Positions 34,402 through 44,800 of a stretch of 64,000 nucleotides of DNA are shown one piece after another. Position 1 is the first letter of the stretch. Every line of letters starts with the position of its first letter. The notes below the pieces were generated by a model. The model had not been told where the DNA came from, did not search any database, and saw only the letters and a list, made by a program, of their open reading frames with translations. The position numbers were made by a program, and so were the translations under genes. Origin of the DNA: Cytobacillus oceanisediminis 2691. GTDB taxonomy: Bacteria > Bacillota > Bacilli > Bacillales > Cytobacillaceae. The stretch is taken from contig NZ_VEEP01000008.1 of the NCBI RefSeq assembly GCF_007678455.1, positions 159,942-223,941 on the forward strand, written 5' to 3'.

Positions 34402-35574
34402 ATGAATACAAAAAAGGCTCTGCCTATTTTATTTTTAGTCATGTTCCTAGTGATGGTCGGATTTGGGATCATCATTCCAGTCATCCCTTTCTATGCGGAG
34501 GAAATCGGGGCGACACCCACACAACTTGGGCTGTTAATGGCCGTTTACTCGCTGATGCAGTTTTTATTCGCGCCAATGTGGGGACGCATTTCAGACCGGA
34601 TTGGCAGGAAGCCGGTCATCATGATTGGTATTCTTGGATTGTCTCTATCCTTTTTCCTGATGGCCATATCAACCCAGCTTTGGATGCTATTTACGGCACG
34701 GATTATCGGCGGTTTTCTGTCATCGGCCAATATGCCGACGGTAATGGCCTATGTCGCAGACATCACCTCTGAAGAGGACCGCGGAAAAGGGATGGGAATC
34801 ATCGGTGCTGCTGTTGGACTGGGCTTCATCTTTGGTCCAGCGATCGGCGGTGTATTTTCCAAAACAAGTTTGAGTACACCATTTTACATTGCTGGTGCCA
34901 CTTCACTTATCACGTTCTTAGTTGTCACCTTTGTATTAAAAGAGTCCCTTTCTGCGGATCAGCGCAATAGTGAGGAACGGGAGCGCACTTCATTAATGAA
35001 AGCTTTCACTGGACCTTTGTCCATGTTGTTTTTGCTTCAGTTGTTCGTTTCCCTTTCGCTATCGGGGCTTGAGGCAACTTTTGCCTATTTCGCTGCGGAA
35101 AAAGCAGAACTCGGCTCAGTTGAATTGGGCTATATTTTCATGATCATGGGACTTGCCGGTGCTGTTGTGCAAGGCGGATTAGTCGGCAGATTGACGAAGA
35201 CACTAGGCGAAGGAAAGGTCATACAGCTCGGCATTGTCATTTCTGCAATAGGTTTTGGATTGATTCTCCTGACTGAAGGTTTTGGCACAGCCGCATTATT
35301 CCTGACCATTTTCGGAATCGGCAACGGATTGATCCGGCCAAGTGTATCTTCATTACTGACAAAAAAGTCGACGACTGGTCATGGCGGAACAACTGGGCTG
35401 CTCTCATCCTTTGACTCCCTCGGCAGGATTATCGGGCCTCCTCTAGGAGGATGGCTGTTCTCGATTGCTATTGGGTTGCCGTATATTTCAGGGATTGTAC
35501 TCTCAATTATTGCTCTGATGCTATATCAATTCTATCAAGCACGGACAAAAACATCCCATTCGATAAATCAATAA
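34402..35574 (+). CDS. MFS drug efflux transporter (TetA/NorA-like)
   Basis: The 390-residue permease has 12 membrane helices and the DHA1 features: FGIIIPVIPFYAEEIGATP in helix 1, motif A GRISDRIGRKPVIM, and motif C GLGFIFGPAIGGVFS in helix 5. ATG 34402 is chosen because TGGAG lies upstream at about 11 bp; the alternative GTG 34390 overlaps that site. A strong terminator follows. The substrate is not evident; tetracycline, quinolones and others are known for the family. Confidence 0.87.
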   Translation: MNTKKALPILFLVMFLVMVGFGIIIPVIPFYAEEIGATPTQLGLLMAVYSLMQFLFAPMWGRISDRIGRKPVIMIGILGLSLSFFLMAISTQLWMLFTARIIGGFLSSANMPTVMAYVADITSEEDRGKGMGIIGAAVGLGFIFGPAIGGVFSKTSLSTPFYIAGATSLITFLVVTFVLKESLSADQRNSEERERTSLMKAFTGPLSMLFLLQLFVSLSLSGLEATFAYFAAEKAELGSVELGYIFMIMGLAGAVVQGGLVGRLTKTLGEGKVIQLGIVISAIGFGLILLTEGFGTAALFLTIFGIGNGLIRPSVSSLLTKKSTTGHGGTTGLLSSFDSLGRIIGPPLGGWLFSIAIGLPYISGIVLSIIALMLYQFYQARTKTSHSINQ

Positions 35575-35581
35575 ATGTAAA

Positions 35582-35610
35582 GAGGAGGATGGCATATTGC
35601 CATCCTCCTC
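35582..35610. terminator. Strong hairpin terminator between converging genes
   Basis: GAGGAGGATGGCA pairs with TGCCATCCTCCTC (13 bp, 3-nt loop), placed 7 bp after the MFS stop. Confidence 0.9.
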
Positions 35611-35626
35611 CTCTTATATAGAGTTC

Positions 35627-37252
35627 TTAATCCGTTAAGGGAAGTTTTATTTCAACCAAAGTCCCTTTGTTTAGCTTACTTTGATAGGAAATCGTCCCAC
35701 TATGCTGTTTAATGATTTTATGGCAAATCATCAATCCTAGACCTGTTCCTTTCTCCTTCAATGAATAAAACGGTTCTCCTAAACGAGGGAGTAATTCTTC
35801 TGGAATTCCGCTGCCTTCATCCTGAATGGAAATAATGCATTCACCATCCAGGCCCTTTTGCAGCTTTATATCAATATTTCCTCCCTTAGGCATGGCTTCC
35901 ATAGCGTTTTTTAAAATATTCAGGAACACCTGTTTAATCTGGTTTTTCTCGCAGGTTATGAAAAAATCTGTCCCCAGATAACTTCGGCTAATTTGGATAT
36001 TCTTCATATTCGCCTGTGGGGATAAGAATTCGACCGTATGATCGATCAAATCACATAGATTGGCCCGGTTGAGCTGGATAGCCTGAGGTTTTCCTAAAGA
36101 AAGCATTTCACTGGTTATTGTCTCAATTCTTTCTAATTCACTTAGAAGCAAGTTGTTAATTTCATTTAATTCATCTTCTTTTCCATATAGCTGGATAAAC
36201 CCCTTTATTGTTGTAAGAGGATTACGTATTTCATGGGCTACTCCTGCTGCCAGTTCTCCTACAATCGATAGCTTTTCAGATTGCAAAAGAATCTCCTCCG
36301 CTTTTTTCCGTTCAGAAATATCCCGGCTTATTATTACAATGTGCTCAATCACCCGCTCATCACTCATTACCGGCATCCAGCGGGACTCAAAATCCATCCA
36401 TTTTCCTCTTTTATCTTGAAAGCGAAACTCTAATGGCATCGATTCTTTATTTTTCATAATCTTTGTGATTGTTTCTCTGAAAGTCACAACGTCATCTGGA
36501 TGAATTAACTTACATATCTCAATCTTTTCAAGCTCTGCTGCCTTGTATCCCAACACCATCTCATGAGAGGGTGAAAAATAAGTTATGGCATGCTCTTTGT
36601 CCATTACCATGATGAGGTCTGATGTATTCTCCGCTATGAGGCGGTATTTTGATTCACTTTCCTCCAGCGTCTGCTCCATCCTCTTTCGTTCCTTAATAAT
36701 CCTGTATAACTTTTCATATGACTCGATCAAGATTCCTCCAATAAGTACTCCTATTGACACAAACAATAAGTATTGGAAGTGAAATATTGGATTGTCTCTT
36801 ATTATGTTGAAAACAATCGGTACAGTAATTATATAAGTGACAATGTAAGAAAACAGTAAAATCATAACTCTCTTGACTGGTTTAAAATGGGTAGTTGCTT
36901 TGTGAATAACGACCAGAATGGCCATCACCACTAACCAGCCAACTATTGCCGGAAACCAGTTTACAGAGACCATTAACCTTGATGCCAACGCCATGCTGCC
37001 GGTAATAATTCCTGCAGCAGGCCCAAGATACGCGAAGACCAAAATGATGACGGCATACCGAATATCATATGAGTAACCTTCATCCTGGAAAGATAACATT
37101 ACAAGTACAGAGGAAACAATACCCCCGTATAATCCTACCCAGAGCCACAGTTGTTTTAATGGCTTATGATTCAGGTAAGAGCGAATGACTAAAGGAGTAC
37201 TGACCATTAAAGAAAGCATTGAGAGATTAATTATGTAGTCTATTAAAATCAA
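35627..37252 (-). CDS. Membrane PAS-domain sensor histidine kinase
   Basis: The 541-residue kinase has a six-helix N-terminal region of the 5TM-receptor LYT type (residues 5-180), a PAS domain (about 200-315, with ENTSDLIMVMDKEHAITYFS), and an H-box VAHEIRNPLTTIKGF near residue 340. The HATPase domain contains GTGLGLMICHKII. This is the build of Bacillus sporulation-type kinases (KinB/KinD-like H-box). No response regulator is adjacent, so it may be an orphan kinase feeding a phosphorelay; that is inference. Confidence 0.87.
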   Translation of the reverse strand: MILIDYIINLSMLSLMVSTPLVIRSYLNHKPLKQLWLWVGLYGGIVSSVLVMLSFQDEGYSYDIRYAVIILVFAYLGPAAGIITGSMALASRLMVSVNWFPAIVGWLVVMAILVVIHKATTHFKPVKRVMILLFSYIVTYIITVPIVFNIIRDNPIFHFQYLLFVSIGVLIGGILIESYEKLYRIIKERKRMEQTLEESESKYRLIAENTSDLIMVMDKEHAITYFSPSHEMVLGYKAAELEKIEICKLIHPDDVVTFRETITKIMKNKESMPLEFRFQDKRGKWMDFESRWMPVMSDERVIEHIVIISRDISERKKAEEILLQSEKLSIVGELAAGVAHEIRNPLTTIKGFIQLYGKEDELNEINNLLLSELERIETITSEMLSLGKPQAIQLNRANLCDLIDHTVEFLSPQANMKNIQISRSYLGTDFFITCEKNQIKQVFLNILKNAMEAMPKGGNIDIKLQKGLDGECIISIQDEGSGIPEELLPRLGEPFYSLKEKGTGLGLMICHKIIKQHSGTISYQSKLNKGTLVEIKLPLTD

Positions 37253-37434
37253 CTGGCTCCCACCTATTGTAAATTTCCGAATTTACTAATTATCATAAAC
37301 CAGAGATTCAACCTTTTCCATAACATTTTAATACTAGCAGTTCAGTATTATTTTTAAATTTTTAAAATAGTTAAATTATAATTTAATTATTTCGGTTTTC
37401 GTAGTAATATGAAAGGATAAAGGAGGAGATATCC

Positions 37435-39252
37435 ATGAATAAAACTGTTGAAAAACGTCTTGCCCGCTCAGAAGTTCATGAATCACTGACCTGGAATCTT
37501 AATGATTTATATCCATCTGACAAAGAGTGGGAGGATGCACTGAAAGAGATCGAGGCTGATGTTAAAAAATTCGATAGCTTCAGAGGAACCTTACATACAG
37601 GGCCGAAAGCTTTACTGGAATGCCTTACTGCCCAGGAAGAGTTAACAAAGAAATTGGTAAAGGTTCGAACATACGCAAGCCTGAAGCAATCCGCTGACGG
37701 CACTGACCCGGTGAACCAGGCAAATTCAGCAAAGGTTGGGGCCGTTGGCACAAAGGCGATGGCTGCACTATCCTTTATTTCATCTGAAATCCTTGAGTTT
37801 GATGAAGGCAAAGCAGAAGAGTTCATCGAGGCTGAGGAAGGACTCCAGCCTTTCAAAAAGACGCTTCTTGAGCTTCTGGAAACGAAAAAGCATAAACTAT
37901 CGCCTGAAACAGAAGAAGTCCTTGCTGCTTTAGGAGAAGTCCATTCAGCACCTTACAACATATACAATATGGCCAAACTAGCGGATATGGAATTTTCGTC
38001 TATCAGGGACGAACAAGATAACGATTTGCCAGTTTCATTTGCGCTGTTCGAGAGCCGGTATGAATTTTCGCCGGATACTTATGTCCGCAGAAAAGCCTAT
38101 GATTCATTTGTTTCAACCCTCAAACAATATAAAAATACCATCGCCGCCACCTATGCCACCGAGGTAAAAAAACAGGTGACCCTTGCAAAGCTGAGGAAAT
38201 ATGAATCCGTTACCGATATGCTTTTGGAGCCACAGCAGGTAACAAAGGAAATGTATAATAACCAAATTGATATCATCTACAAGGAACTGGCCCCGCATAT
38301 GCGCCGTTTTGCTCAGTTAAAGAAGAAGGTGCTGGGCCTGGATAAAATGATGTTCTGTGACTTGAAGGCTCCATTTGATCCGGATTTTGATCCTCAAATC
38401 ACTTATGATGAGGCACGACAGCTGATTACCGATTCATTGAAGGTAATGGGAGCGGATTATACAGCAATGGTTGAAAAGGGCTTTGAAGACAGATGGGTAG
38501 ACCTTGCTGATAATGTTGGAAAATCAACAGGTGCATTTTGCTCAAGTCCTTATGGATCACACCCATATATCCTGATCACATGGGCGGACAATATGCGCGG
38601 CTGCTTCACGCTGGCACATGAATTCGGCCATGCGGGCCATTTTTACCTGGCCAATAAAAATCAGCGCATCATGAATGTGCGTCCATCCATGTATTTCATT
38701 GAAGCACCATCGACAATGAATGAAATGCTTTTAGCCCAATATCTTCTTGATAAAAATAAGGAAAACCCGCAGATGATTCGCTGGGTGGTCTTGCAGCTGC
38801 TGGGAACTTATTATCATAATTTCGTGACCCACCTGCTGGAGGCTGAGTTCCAGCGCCGTGTTTACGCGCATGCTGAAGCTGGGAATGCACTTACGGCAAA
38901 AACACTTACTGAAATGAAAACAGATGTCCTGACTGGCTTCTGGGGCGATACAGTCGAAATCGACGAAGGGGCGGGTCTCACCTGGATGCGCCAGCCACAT
39001 TACTATATGGGCTTGTATCCATACACCTACTCTGCCGGCCTGACTGCATCGACCGCCGTTTCCCAGTTGATCCAGGAGGAAGGGCAGCCGGCTGTTGACC
39101 GCTGGCTTGAGGTGCTCCGTGCAGGCGGAACCATGAAGCCGCTGGAATTGCTGAAGCATGCCGGCATCGATATGTCGACTCCGGAACCTGTACGCAAGGC
39201 TGTCGGTTATGTTGGATCACTGATCGACCAATTGGAAGCATCCTATCAGTAA
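37435..39252 (+). CDS. pepF: Oligoendopeptidase F
   Basis: The 605-residue M3-family zinc metallopeptidase has the active-site motif HEFGHAGH near residue 400, with the downstream Glu in the EAPSTMNE segment. N-terminal phrases (RSEVHESLTWNLNDLYPSDKEW) are typical of PepF. It cleaves short cytoplasmic peptides. The start follows AAGGAGGAGATATCC. A strong hairpin follows it. Confidence 0.94.
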   Translation: MNKTVEKRLARSEVHESLTWNLNDLYPSDKEWEDALKEIEADVKKFDSFRGTLHTGPKALLECLTAQEELTKKLVKVRTYASLKQSADGTDPVNQANSAKVGAVGTKAMAALSFISSEILEFDEGKAEEFIEAEEGLQPFKKTLLELLETKKHKLSPETEEVLAALGEVHSAPYNIYNMAKLADMEFSSIRDEQDNDLPVSFALFESRYEFSPDTYVRRKAYDSFVSTLKQYKNTIAATYATEVKKQVTLAKLRKYESVTDMLLEPQQVTKEMYNNQIDIIYKELAPHMRRFAQLKKKVLGLDKMMFCDLKAPFDPDFDPQITYDEARQLITDSLKVMGADYTAMVEKGFEDRWVDLADNVGKSTGAFCSSPYGSHPYILITWADNMRGCFTLAHEFGHAGHFYLANKNQRIMNVRPSMYFIEAPSTMNEMLLAQYLLDKNKENPQMIRWVVLQLLGTYYHNFVTHLLEAEFQRRVYAHAEAGNALTAKTLTEMKTDVLTGFWGDTVEIDEGAGLTWMRQPHYYMGLYPYTYSAGLTASTAVSQLIQEEGQPAVDRWLEVLRAGGTMKPLELLKHAGIDMSTPEPVRKAVGYVGSLIDQLEASYQ

Positions 39253-39256
39253 AACT

Positions 39257-39288
39257 AAGAAACCCCATGGAGGTCCATGGGGTTTCTT
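39257..39288. terminator. Bidirectional terminator between pepF and the par locus
   Basis: AAGAAACCCCATGGA pairs with TCCATGGGGTTTCTT (15 bp, 2-nt loop) and serves both converging transcripts. Confidence 0.95.
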
Positions 39289-39293
39289 CATGC

Positions 39294-39881
39294 TCACTTA
39301 TTCATTTTGGCAAGGAAATCTCCTAACAGATCATCCAGATCTTCTTCTGTCTCTTCCTGGTCCGGTGTTTCAGTTTGTTGGGCTGATTCCCATTCAAATG
39401 AATCCAAATCATCGTCCAAGTCGTCGATTTCAGCACCAGAGGCCGTTTCCTGTGTTACCGGTGATTCCTCTTCTAATGCTGTCGGGTGCATGTTCATATC
39501 CTTTTCCTGCAGGTAAAGAGCCTCATCTATTTCAGTAGACTTGCTGTTCAATGAGGCCAGCAGTGCGGTTGCCCTCAAGGGATCCGTCAACAGATGATAG
39601 ACGATATTGCCCAGCAAAGCTTCTGAATGCTCATGCTTGATCCAATCCCGCTGCGATTTGCTGAGACTCCGAGGGAGAGGGATTGTAATCGTTTCGCGTT
39701 CCCTTGAATAAGAATTCCCCACACCTTTGACGACAAATTCGGCAATCTTGCTCGAAAAGTTCCTTCGCTCTGTTTCCTTTAAGTTCTGGAGATGCCTTAA
39801 GATATGGTCTGGTGTATCAGAGGGAACACGAAATGACAATGCTTGTCCTCTCTTAATCTCATTTGGGTTGGTTTTTTTCAT
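39294..39881 (-). CDS. ParR-like partner of the ParM filament protein
   Basis: The 195-residue protein has a basic N-terminal part (about residues 10-115; SFRVPSDTPDHILRHLQNLK, FSSKIAEFVVKGVG, ITIPLPRSLSKSQRDWIKHE) that could be a DNA-binding ribbon-helix-helix pair. A strongly acidic C-terminal tail (from about 125; DDLDDDLDSFEWE, EETEEDLDDLLGDFLAKM) follows. In ParMRC systems ParR binds parC with its N-terminus and the end of the ParM filament with its C-terminus. The assignment rests on position, 14 bp after parM, and on this charge layout. Confidence 0.7.
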   Translation of the reverse strand: MKKTNPNEIKRGQALSFRVPSDTPDHILRHLQNLKETERRNFSSKIAEFVVKGVGNSYSRERETITIPLPRSLSKSQRDWIKHEHSEALLGNIVYHLLTDPLRATALLASLNSKSTEIDEALYLQEKDMNMHPTALEEESPVTQETASGAEIDDLDDDLDSFEWESAQQTETPDQEETEEDLDDLLGDFLAKMNK

Positions 39882-39895
39882 AGGATCACCTTATT

Positions 39896-41071
39896 TTAGC
39901 TTTTAACAGGTTCAGAAGCGGCTTTGCTGCTCTTCTCTGATTTTTTCACAAAGTCCATGATGAGCTTATAATAAGCGTTCGCCATCATCCAGATGCTTTC
40001 TTTTTCATCCTCGAAAAATTCAATGTTATAGCCATCAAGATTATTGTTCAATGTTTTGATATATTCTTTTAAAACTGTTGCTCCTCCGCCAACAAAATAG
40101 CAGATTTCAGTCTGGGAATTCTTTGCCCACACATTGCGAAGCAGGCGGTATTGCTTTTTAGCCAGTTCAAGCAGGATACGGTCTGTGATGTCATGAACGC
40201 TTGTACGGCTTCCTTTGACCATGATATGGTTCCGGTCATTCTTGCGCGTGATGATCTCTACAACGTCCGTACGGCTGTCTAACTCGACGCCATGCTTGCT
40301 GCGGATTTCTTCCCTGATTTGTTCGAGTGCTTCAGACACACCAAGGTTGAAGCCCTGTGCCTTGTCATCATCGACATTGCGATTCTTGATGACAGCGATA
40401 TCTGTTGATAATCCGCCGATATCCTGGATCAGGATTCTTCTATCAATCAAGTCCTTATTGATGATTTTCAGGCTGTTATCCATTACTAGATTGATATATG
40501 CTGCGAAGCCTTCAGGATAAACCTTCACTTCATCGAATTTGATATTTACTTTCAGTCCCTGGTATTTCGGGGTAACAAGGAATTCAACCTGGTGAACGGA
40601 TCCTACCAGCTTGGAACGGTAGCCAGCATCTTTTCCTTCCTTGACCTCGCGAAGCGGAAGGCCGGTACCAAGCGTATAATTCGCATCAATGACATTCTTG
40701 CTTTTCGGGAAAAGCTTGGCATTGTCTTCATTGACAGCATCCAATGCTAGAGTAGCGAAAAGCATAATCAAGGTCTGATCTTCCTCCGACTTGCTGCTGC
40801 CAGGATCAAGTTCGGTAGCATTGTCACTTTTAGTAGCCAGGTTTCCGACACGATAGATTGCGTTATTTTCTTTCAGGGCAGGGGAGTGGACACGAATATG
40901 GATTCCATCAAGCGGATCCTTCGCATCAAGCTCCTCGATGCCGATTACAGGACGGTCTTCAGTGTCCCTTGCCACGATGTTAGGGATATTCAGTTCGTTA
41001 TCAAATTCTCCAAAAATAGCTTTAATAGAATCGTTACCAACATCAACTGCTGCAATTCTGGATTTCGTCAT
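39896..41071 (-). CDS. parM: ParM/StbA-family actin-like ATPase
   Basis: The 391-residue protein has actin-fold motifs: phosphate 1 IAAVDVGNDSIKAIFGE at the start, phosphate 2 ILIQDIGGLSTDIAVI near residue 220, and adenosine motif YFVGGGATVL near residue 325. It should polymerise to push DNA molecules apart. It resembles the ParM proteins found in Bacillus plasmids and chromosomes. ATG 41071 follows AAAGGAATGATAAG; the ATG 9 bp upstream is too close to that site. It forms an operon with the ParR-like gene and the iterons lie just upstream. ParM loci are usually on plasmids, so its place here is unusual. Confidence 0.85.
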   Translation of the reverse strand: MTKSRIAAVDVGNDSIKAIFGEFDNELNIPNIVARDTEDRPVIGIEELDAKDPLDGIHIRVHSPALKENNAIYRVGNLATKSDNATELDPGSSKSEEDQTLIMLFATLALDAVNEDNAKLFPKSKNVIDANYTLGTGLPLREVKEGKDAGYRSKLVGSVHQVEFLVTPKYQGLKVNIKFDEVKVYPEGFAAYINLVMDNSLKIINKDLIDRRILIQDIGGLSTDIAVIKNRNVDDDKAQGFNLGVSEALEQIREEIRSKHGVELDSRTDVVEIITRKNDRNHIMVKGSRTSVHDITDRILLELAKKQYRLLRNVWAKNSQTEICYFVGGGATVLKEYIKTLNNNLDGYNIEFFEDEKESIWMMANAYYKLIMDFVKKSEKSSKAASEPVKS

Positions 41072-41170
41072 TCTTATCATTCCTTTTCATTTATGTATAC
41101 TTACCTACTATTCTAAAGGTAAAGGGAAATAATAGATACTGCAAGATATACGAGTAAAAAGAAATGTAAT

Positions 41171-41345
41171 TGTAAACATGTAAACGAGATGTAAACCTGA
41201 CGAGTATTGTATACATAATTGTACACAACGAATACAAATCTGTATACATGCCTATATATCAGCATGTATACGAGTTTGTATACGTGTAAACATAATTGTA
41301 CACCCATTGTTTACAAAACGTATACATGTATACATATTTGTACAC
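41171..41345. repeat. parC-like iteron region upstream of parM
   Basis: The heptamer TGTA(A/T/C)AC recurs about 14 times, starting at 41171, 41179, 41190, 41208, 41220, 41241, 41265, 41277, 41285, 41297, 41308 (TGTTTAC), 41319 (CGTATAC), 41327 and 41339. Steps are mostly 8, 11 or 12 bp. Variants are TGTAAAC, TGTATAC and TGTACAC. A run of short repeats directly upstream of parM is the typical parC centromere and operator for ParR. Confidence 0.8.
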
Positions 41346-41787
41346 ATTAAAATATTTACCTTATTTTACCTTTTAACAGACCTATCAGAGCCCCCTCCCC
41401 TCCCCTGCCGTTGAAAAGATTTTAAAAGATTTGAATTTTAATGAATGAATTTGATTGGTAAGAGTTGAAGATGAAAGAGTCATTGGAGGCAAATAACACA
41501 ACGGACATGAAAAAGGTTCCAGGAAGTAAATAACCGCACCATAAAAGTATGCATGTATAACAGTGCCAATTTTTAAAAAGGCTTCAATATGCAGATGAGT
41601 AATATGAATCCACCACACCTACCCAAGAGACTTGAAAAAGGAAGTTGAAAAAAGCAGGGAATTGTCGGAACATGGAGAAAGAGGAAGGAAGAAAGAAAGA
41701 AATAACAAGGTGTATTTCCGCATTTTTCCATAAAAAGAAGTAATGGTTACCTTCTGATCACCCACTATCAATGATAAAAGGTAAAAA
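41346..41787. other. Non-coding gap between parC and the RND pump terminator
   Basis: No gene with a ribosome binding site is visible in either strand. A purine-rich tract on the plus strand (about 41629-41705, GAAAGAAAGAAA-type) stands out. The region is otherwise A/T-rich. It is possible that part of it belongs to the centromere but the TGTAnAC heptamer does not continue past 41345. Confidence 0.5.
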
Positions 41788-41822
41788 AGGCCCCTGTGGA
41801 CGACTGGTCATCCGCAGGGGCT
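41788..41822 (-). terminator. Terminator of the RND pump gene
   Basis: GCCCCTG pairs with CAGGGGC, with an additional GGA/TCC pairing inside, and the minus strand continues with TTTTTTACC. Confidence 0.85.
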
Positions 41823-41828
41823 ATTGTA

Positions 41829-44800
41829 TTAATCCTCTTGTATTTCTCGTCGATTTTTCTTAAAAATTTTCGACAGAACTTCATAAACAATTGGCACAAC
41901 AATCAGTGTTAACAGTGTCGAGCTTGTTAAACCGCCTATTACAGTAATGGCAAGGCCTTTTGAAATCAAGCCTCCGCCTCCTGAGCCCATGGCCAATGGA
42001 ATCAGGGCACCAACAGTGGCTATTGCTGTCATAAGGATTGGACGTAAACGCGTTGCTCCTGCCTCAAGAACGGCTTCACGCATCGTCATTCCATCACGTT
42101 CCATGTGGATGATCCGGTCTACGAGTACGATTGCATTCGTTACAACAATACCAATCAGCATCAAGAGACCCATCATGACTGAAACAGAAATCGTTTCATC
42201 TGCAATCAACAATCCAACAAACGATCCGATAACCGCAAATGGGAGCGAGAACAGAATGGCGAATGGCGCTACACCTTCACGGAAGGTTACCACCAGGATG
42301 AAGTAAACTATCGCGATAGCAGCAAGCATTGCAGCACCTAGCTGTGTAAATGTTTCGGTCATGTCCGCCTGTACGCCTGCAACACCAACTTCTACACCCT
42401 TTGGCATATCTAAAGCATCGATTGCCTCTTGGGTTTCAGCAGATGCTTTTGAAATATCATCATCTGTAACCGTTCCTGAAACGGATGCATAGTACTGCCC
42501 TTTACTGCGGGCGAGTGTATTCATCGTTGTACCTTTTTCAACGGTTACCAGTTCTGATAATGGCATCGTTGTTCCCATGGCTGTTGGGACTTCTGTATCC
42601 AGGATATCATCAACTGACTCAGGCTGCTTTTCCTGCTCCTGCTGGACGATGACATCTAGTGATTCACCATCTTTTTCAATCGTCGTCAATGTATCTTTAG
42701 TTTTGTTTGGGTTTAACATCATGACAATTTGTCCGGCTGTTAAACCATATTGCAGCAATTCGTCCTGTTCGACTTTAAATGTGTATTCCACGTATGCTTC
42801 CTCTGCACTGGAACTTACATCTTCCAAGCCTTTAATACCTTTCATCTCACCCTCAGCCATTTTCACAGCATCAGTAAGTTTGTCTAGATCTTCACTGTAG
42901 AATGTGTAGCTGATTTCGTTCTCCGGCATCGACATGCCGCCGAAATTCTGGCTCTTCCACTCGCCGCTTTGTCCAATTTTGAATACATACTCTTCAATTT
43001 CTTTCTTGACGTCTGGAAAATTTTCCATATCAGGATCAAAAATCAGGTACATCAAGCCTCCGCCTGATCCCCCGCCCATCATTGCCGACATCTGGTCAGC
43101 TTCATCGCTAATCGATACTTGAACGATGTCAATATCATCACGTTTGAGCATCTTTTCTTCGACTTCAGCGATACTCTCGATTGTTTCTTCTTTAAGTTCG
43201 CCTGCTGCAGGAGTATAAGTAAGGTACATAACCTTATCTTCCTCGCTGCCCATGAAGCTAAAGCCAATAATCGGTGTGAGGGCAAGGCTTCCAGCTAAAA
43301 GTACAACAGCAATAAGGGAAGTGATGATTTTATGGTTAAGCGACTTGTTCAAGACGCCTTTATACCAGCTTGCCAGTTTGCCAACTTCTTTGTGGCTGCT
43401 TTCTGTTTTTTCACCATAAAGTTTCTTTTTGAACAAGAAGTGTGACAAGGCCGGAACGATTGTAATGGCAACAATCAATGAAGCACCAAGGGCAAAAGTC
43501 ATTGTCAATGCAAATGGCGCGAACAATTCGCCTACCATGCCTCCTACAAAAATCAGCGGTGCAAAAACAGCAACCGTTACAAGTGTAGATGATAAAATTG
43601 GCTTGAACATTTCAATGGTTGCTTCACGTACTAATGCACGGCCTGTTAATTTTTCTTCCTTCAAGTGGAGGCGTCGGTATATATTTTCCACAACGACGAT
43701 CGAGTCATCTATTACACGCCCAATGGCAACCGTAATCGCGCCAAGTGTCATGATATTAAGCGTGATTTCCATCCAATTCAACAGCAGCAATGCCATAAAA
43801 ATCGAAACTGGAATTGACACAATTGATATAATCGTAGACTTGAAGTCTCGTAAAAACAGCAGAATAACCAGGACCGCAATCAATCCGCCAAATAAAGCTT
43901 TTTCAATCATTGTTGTTACAGATTCTTCAATTGGCTTACCCTGGTCCAGTGATACATCAATGGATAGGCCATCAATTTTATCCTGTTCTTCTTTTATTAA
44001 ATCCTTTATCTCATTCACAACATCAACTGTGTTTGCTTGCTGTTCCTTGACAATCTGGATGGCAATCGCATCATTGCCGTTTGTACGGGAAATGGACTGC
44101 ACCTTGCCTACCAGCTCAATCTCAGCAATATCACTAAGCTTTACAAAAGGTGATGGATTTGATTCTGATGGAGTTACCGGAATCAGCATGTTCTTCAGTT
44201 GTTCAGCAGTGGTGAACTTGCCATCAACAGCAACTGCCTGCTCGCCTTCCTTAAATTCAAAAAGCCCCAGCGATACGCCTAAATTGCTGGCCTGAATCAT
44301 TTCCTTCACTTTGTCTTCCGTCAAACCGAACTGAGCCATTTTCGCTTCATTATACGCAAGATTCACTTCTTCGATATGCTGTCCTGTTATCGTTACGGAA
44401 GCCACACCATCGATTTTATCGATCTTCGGAAGCAGGATATCCTCGACTGTTGATGTAAGCTCAACAATATCCTCTTTCGTGCTGCTGACACTCAGTGCAG
44501 CGATCGGCATCATGTTCATGCTGATGGCCGTAATGGTTGGCTCCTGTGCACCTTCCGGAAGCTGAACCGTATCCAATGCCGACTGTAAAGCCCGCTTGGC
44601 TTCATCCATATCAATGCCATATTCATACTCAACCTGGATACTGGACATATTGGAATATGAATTGGAATAGACGTACTTTACATCTTCCAGTCCTTCCACC
44701 GCTTTTTCAATCGGGATGGACACATCATCCATTACCTTCTCAGGAGTGGCTCCGGGATAAACATCCATGACCATTAAATACGGGATGGAGATATTCGGAA

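Noticed and set aside
41385-41618. 77-codon frame in the gap between parC and the RND pump
   Set aside because: Amino-acid composition is unlike a protein and no start signal is present.
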